Origin: Breviolum minutum Mf 1.05b.01
Taxonomy: Eukaryota > Sar > Dinophyceae > Suessiales > Symbiodiniaceae
Direction: 5' to 3'
NCBI GenBank assembly: GCA_000507305.1
Contig: DF240706.1
Coordinates: 1-64,000, forward strand
Length of the DNA stretch: 64,000 nucleotides
Every line of letters begins with the position of its first letter. Position 1 is the first letter of the stretch. The position numbers and the translations under genes are program-made. Below the pieces are notes generated by a model. It was not told where the DNA came from, searched no databases, and worked only from the letters and a program-made list of their open reading frames with translations. Below are positions 61,001 to 64,000 of the stretch, one piece after another.

Positions 61001-64000
61001 TGGAGCCACCTATATTATTACATTTTGAATTGTTGAAGTTGGACTTGCAACCAGCTTTTTCAAGTTGTCGTCTCTTTATCTTGTCTTGATTGTATCAATG
61101 GGATTTGGCATTCGGACATTTGGATCGAGTTTCCGGTGATCAATGCCAAGAGAGAGTTGTGCTGCACTCGCTCATTCGGCAATGGGTACGGTGTAAGAGG
61201 TTAAGAGGTTATGTATCTACAAGTGTTCCATGTGTAGAACCCAATGAAACTCTACAGAACTAATATGACATCTTCGTTCTAAGTCGAATGTATTCCTTAA
61301 CAAGTCCATGTCTAAGAGAATGTGCTGGCAGCATTCCGTAGGATATAACCAGTTGAACAAAATGTCCCGGATCAAGAATAGGAGCATATGCCATAGCCAC
61401 GATATAGACTGACACTTCTTTCAAGTTCCAACCCATCCATCTAGTATAACTTCGAACATATAGAAAAACGTATCTTTCCGGCTTGCCCATCTTGTGTACT
61501 GTATAGTGGAGGGATACTTGAAAGGCCAAAGAGCTCGGATTCGGCAAAAGGATCACCAAATACCTAAGAAAAGGGCAAATACCAATTGGTTATATCAATG
61601 ACCAGTTGGCTGGAGAATCAGCAAATCGTCCATATGACCAACCAGGCCTGTGGTTTTTGCAGGCCACGATCGATGGAAACATTCATGGCGTCAGCGGCCG
61701 TGGAGGTTTTTTCAACAGGGCAACAGCGTGTTTTTGGGGCTGGGTAAGGTGTGTTTGCCGTGTGTCCACTGCCTAAAAAAAGTGCAAATTCATGTAGATC
61801 TCAAATCAGACATGAATGCAAGGACCAAGATGGTTGATGGCTTGACAACATCGTTGCAATTCATGCTGAACGTTGAAGGCTGTAGGGGCGGTGTTGTCAA
61901 CAGCAGCTTGGAGTGAAGCATCAGCTGGAGGATGCCACCCTCAGAAAGCCCAACAGCTCACAGCCAACAGGTGAAAATGGTCGGAAACGCCAAAAAGAAG
62001 TGGCTGATTTCACCATGTATCACCATGCTTTAAAACTAAGTTTGCCTGCCGAGTGGATACTTCCAAGTGACACGTCCAAAAGTGAAGCGCTCAAATGTGT
62101 GGGCGAACCACTGAACCACCTAATGATTTATCGAGATGCATTAAACAGAGAGTAGGAACTACGAATCAAAACACGCGATTCATAGGGATTGCCATCATCC
62201 GAGACGGTGAACCCCTGAAAACCAGATGCAACCTTCATACAGAAGCGGTGGCCTTTTGTCCGGTGTCAGGTCATGTCGGATATATCTCGTGTCCTTCATG
62301 GGGAATTTAAACTACGATGATATCCATGTACACTCAGACTCAGTGAATTCCTAGTTCCCTGATTCAGTGATGCAGTATTCGGAGATCTTCCTGGCAAAAT
62401 CCTGCTCTGACATTTCTGGAAGCTAAGAAGTAGTTTTTCGATCAATTCCTACTTGGACAAGATCCCGCTTTTCCCCCTTGGTTGCACCGTTTTGTCTCAT
62501 TGCATTGTCACTTCCTTGAAGCAGAAAAATATCTACTGTACTCACAACCGGTGAAACATGCTCACTGAAATTGTGCATACGGCTGGGAAGTGTGTTGGTG
62601 CAACTTGTCCCGTACATCCATGTGTGTCATGACACAGTCATGCAAGCATTGATACACGTAGTGTAACGCAAAGAGACAGCATACTTTTGTGTGAAGTATT
62701 GAATGTATTGCTGGGATTCCTTTACATTGAGGTCCTATGACCTATGCTATCATTCACCTAGATATTTGATAAATTTACATACCTGTGCCTCAAGATTAGG
62801 ATCCCTAAAGTCAACTGTATTCTTGCTAAGATCAACGAGTTTATTTCATGCGTTTTTGGAAAATCTACAAACCAAACATAGTTGATCTTGATGGTCATCA
62901 ATTTAGCGTCGGCATCTCCATCCCATAACCCAACTGCTTTTTGTGCCCCCTCAAGCGGTGTGAAACTGTACAACACTGCCGGTGGGCAGGCCGCGCAACT
63001 GCATGAAAAGCAGGGCAGGTATGTCACACTCGCATCCTAACATCACTAACATCCATGCAAAACATGCTAAAAGTGCCTGATTTCAGTAGATGTTTTTCCC
63101 ATTTCATCCGAGGTTCCGGTCCTTCAAAATCACACCAAACAATGGGAGCAACAGTGATCATCCCCTCATCCTGGAGATCCTTTTCAGGCAAATTAAATCA
63201 TCCCCTCTTTCAGTTTCATCCCGGCAACATGGAAAAAAATACCGTGTGACTCACCCAACGCCCCTGGTGCGCGGATTGGGCTCCGAGTAACTTCGCCGGA
63301 TTGCTCCCTCAACAAACAAGTCGGGGATTGTACCCCGCTCCTGGGATCATCCCAATGCTGCTGCCTACTAATCCAGCTGCTCACATCCCCCGTGATGCCC
63401 TTTCTGCACAGTGTTCGACGGGGGCAAAACGCTATGGTTGCCTCCTGCCAGGGTGGGCAATCCCCAGGGATTGCCTATGCATGATCAAGTGGAACAAAAA
63501 TCGAAACATCAACCTGCAAAGGGAGCTGTCAACTACTTGGTGCATACTCCTCAAAACTCACTGATTCATGAATGGTTAAGGGTGCTGGTTTACGATTTTT
63601 GACGTGTCCCTAGTACAAATTCTTTTCAGTGCTGCTTCTTAGGATAGACAACCAACAACATGAACCACCAACTTACCATTGGCGGAGCTCAGTATTCAGC
63701 AGCAAAAATTCAAGATGTCCTTTTTTTCCGTTTCTCCACCGTGAAGTGAAGCAAAAACAAATAATTGCAGTTTGAGCAGCGGCAACAAAATGTTGTGCGT
63801 GTGGGTGCCATCCCCCATAGCAATAGCTGTTGAACACGGAATCAAAGCATCCCCAGGTGATAATTGCTGGTACGCTGTAATCTCTCAATGTCACCACTAG
63901 TCACTGGTGATAAGTTTTATCGGGTTTTGAACACTGCTCACTTGACATTCTTTCACATTGGCACGGAAGACTAGAGATGGCCCGTGTATCATTCGACCAT
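58028..64000 (-). CDS. Multi-exon gene of unknown family, 5' end beyond window
   Basis: Minus-strand exons: about 63765-63868 (CFDSVFNSYCYGGWHPHAQH), 63255-63340, about 62890-63005 (TPLEGAQKAVGLWDGDADAK), about 62457-62517, about 61820-61925 (ADASLQAAVDNTAPTAFNVQ), 60656-60749, 60249-60394, about 59923-60005, 59823-59887, 59011-59077, about 58690-58765 (APNDDLRIYEDVWSAQTIE) and a last exon about 58028-58100 ending RKVWAVVMRRSV and TAA. Whether all belong to one gene is not proven. Confidence 0.5.
59011..59077 (-). CDS. Exon of unknown gene, acidic
   Basis: Acceptor CCTGCAG|G, donor CAG|GTTGGT. Reads ADDEASEGVKDEELPSENSE then FS, probably disordered. Confidence 0.72.
59823..59887 (-). CDS. 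Exon of unknown gene
   Basis: Acceptor CTGCAG|G, donor GG|GTGGTA. Reads ATAFGPAAIGTQIGGYVPPK. Gly/Ala-rich. Confidence 0.7.
60249..60394 (-). CDS. Exon of unknown gene
   Basis: Reads SFHRFAWMRFWGNSPALNLL, then ADDPQASVSVEISGKQVASS and THNKDPSS, closed by CAG|GTGAGT. Acceptor AG|A at 60394. Confidence 0.72.
60656..60749 (-). CDS. Exon of unknown gene
   Basis: Acceptor GGTAG|G, donor CAG|GTGGTT. Reads DYASDGSDAIGFIQHLGSET then TGCCGLVGLTS. Confidence 0.75.
63255..63340 (-). CDS. Exon of unknown gene
   Basis: Acceptor CCCAG|G, donor GG|GTGAGT. Reads ERGTIPDLFVEGAIRRSYSE then PNPRTRGV. Strong splice sites and a clean frame. Confidence 0.75.

Noticed and set aside
61913-62155. 80-codon + strand ORF beginning MKHQLEDATLRK
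   Set aside because: The overlapping minus strand has an exon-like frame (ADASLQAAVDNTAPTAFNVQ) with AG acceptor and GT donor, matching the orientation of the neighbours; the + reading is probably its shadow, though not excluded.
1-64000. tRNA, rRNA, spliced-leader or other RNA genes
   Set aside because: Scanned by eye for tRNA B-box, rRNA and the dinoflagellate spliced-leader core; nothing convincing seen.

Overview
This looks like nuclear DNA of a dinoflagellate or close relative, and most of it is intron. Reading the minus strand by eye recovers many short exons of about 38-180 nt, separated by introns of 0.2-3 kb. Acceptors are mostly AG followed by G and donors mostly GT, and reading-frame phases carry across many junctions. 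The exons fall into consecutive genes that all point the same way (minus). An acceptor that nearly always has a following G, and unidirectional gene arrays, are known dinoflagellate traits. The organism call is an inference; no rRNA or spliced-leader gene is present to confirm it.

Layout. Positions 1-1753 are a distinct island on the + strand. It carries one intronless 329-codon ORF (355-1344) and a dense, quasi-regular, one-strand array of ACAAT/ACAA motifs that runs through both coding and non-coding sequence. A single N (1754) and about 203 copies of CCAT (1755-2567) separate it from the rest, so true contiguity is uncertain. From about 6 kb onward every gene I can support is on the minus strand: (1) a class I DnaJ/Hsp40 co-chaperone, probably mitochondrial (6175-13203); (2) a multi-exon gene with a possible PX-like segment (best exons 22410-23702, weaker ones down to about 16 kb); (3) a calcium-dependent protein kinase-like gene (24712-48759) with an N-terminal MGVATS myristoylation signal, the main kinase motifs, one good EF-hand and three degenerate ones, and a C-terminal extension; (4) an unidentified gene starting at 53736; (5) an unidentified gene around 54.4-57.8 kb; (6) an unidentified gene entering from beyond 64 kb and ending near 58028.

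The kinase and DnaJ assignments are firm, because ordered family motifs appear in collinear exons. The genes show no evident shared pathway; their arrangement looks like ordinary dinoflagellate head-to-tail packing. Exon ends were placed by eye and the gene models are incomplete: some expected exons were not found. The most unusual thing in the window is the ACAAT island with its unrecognised, probably nuclear protein.
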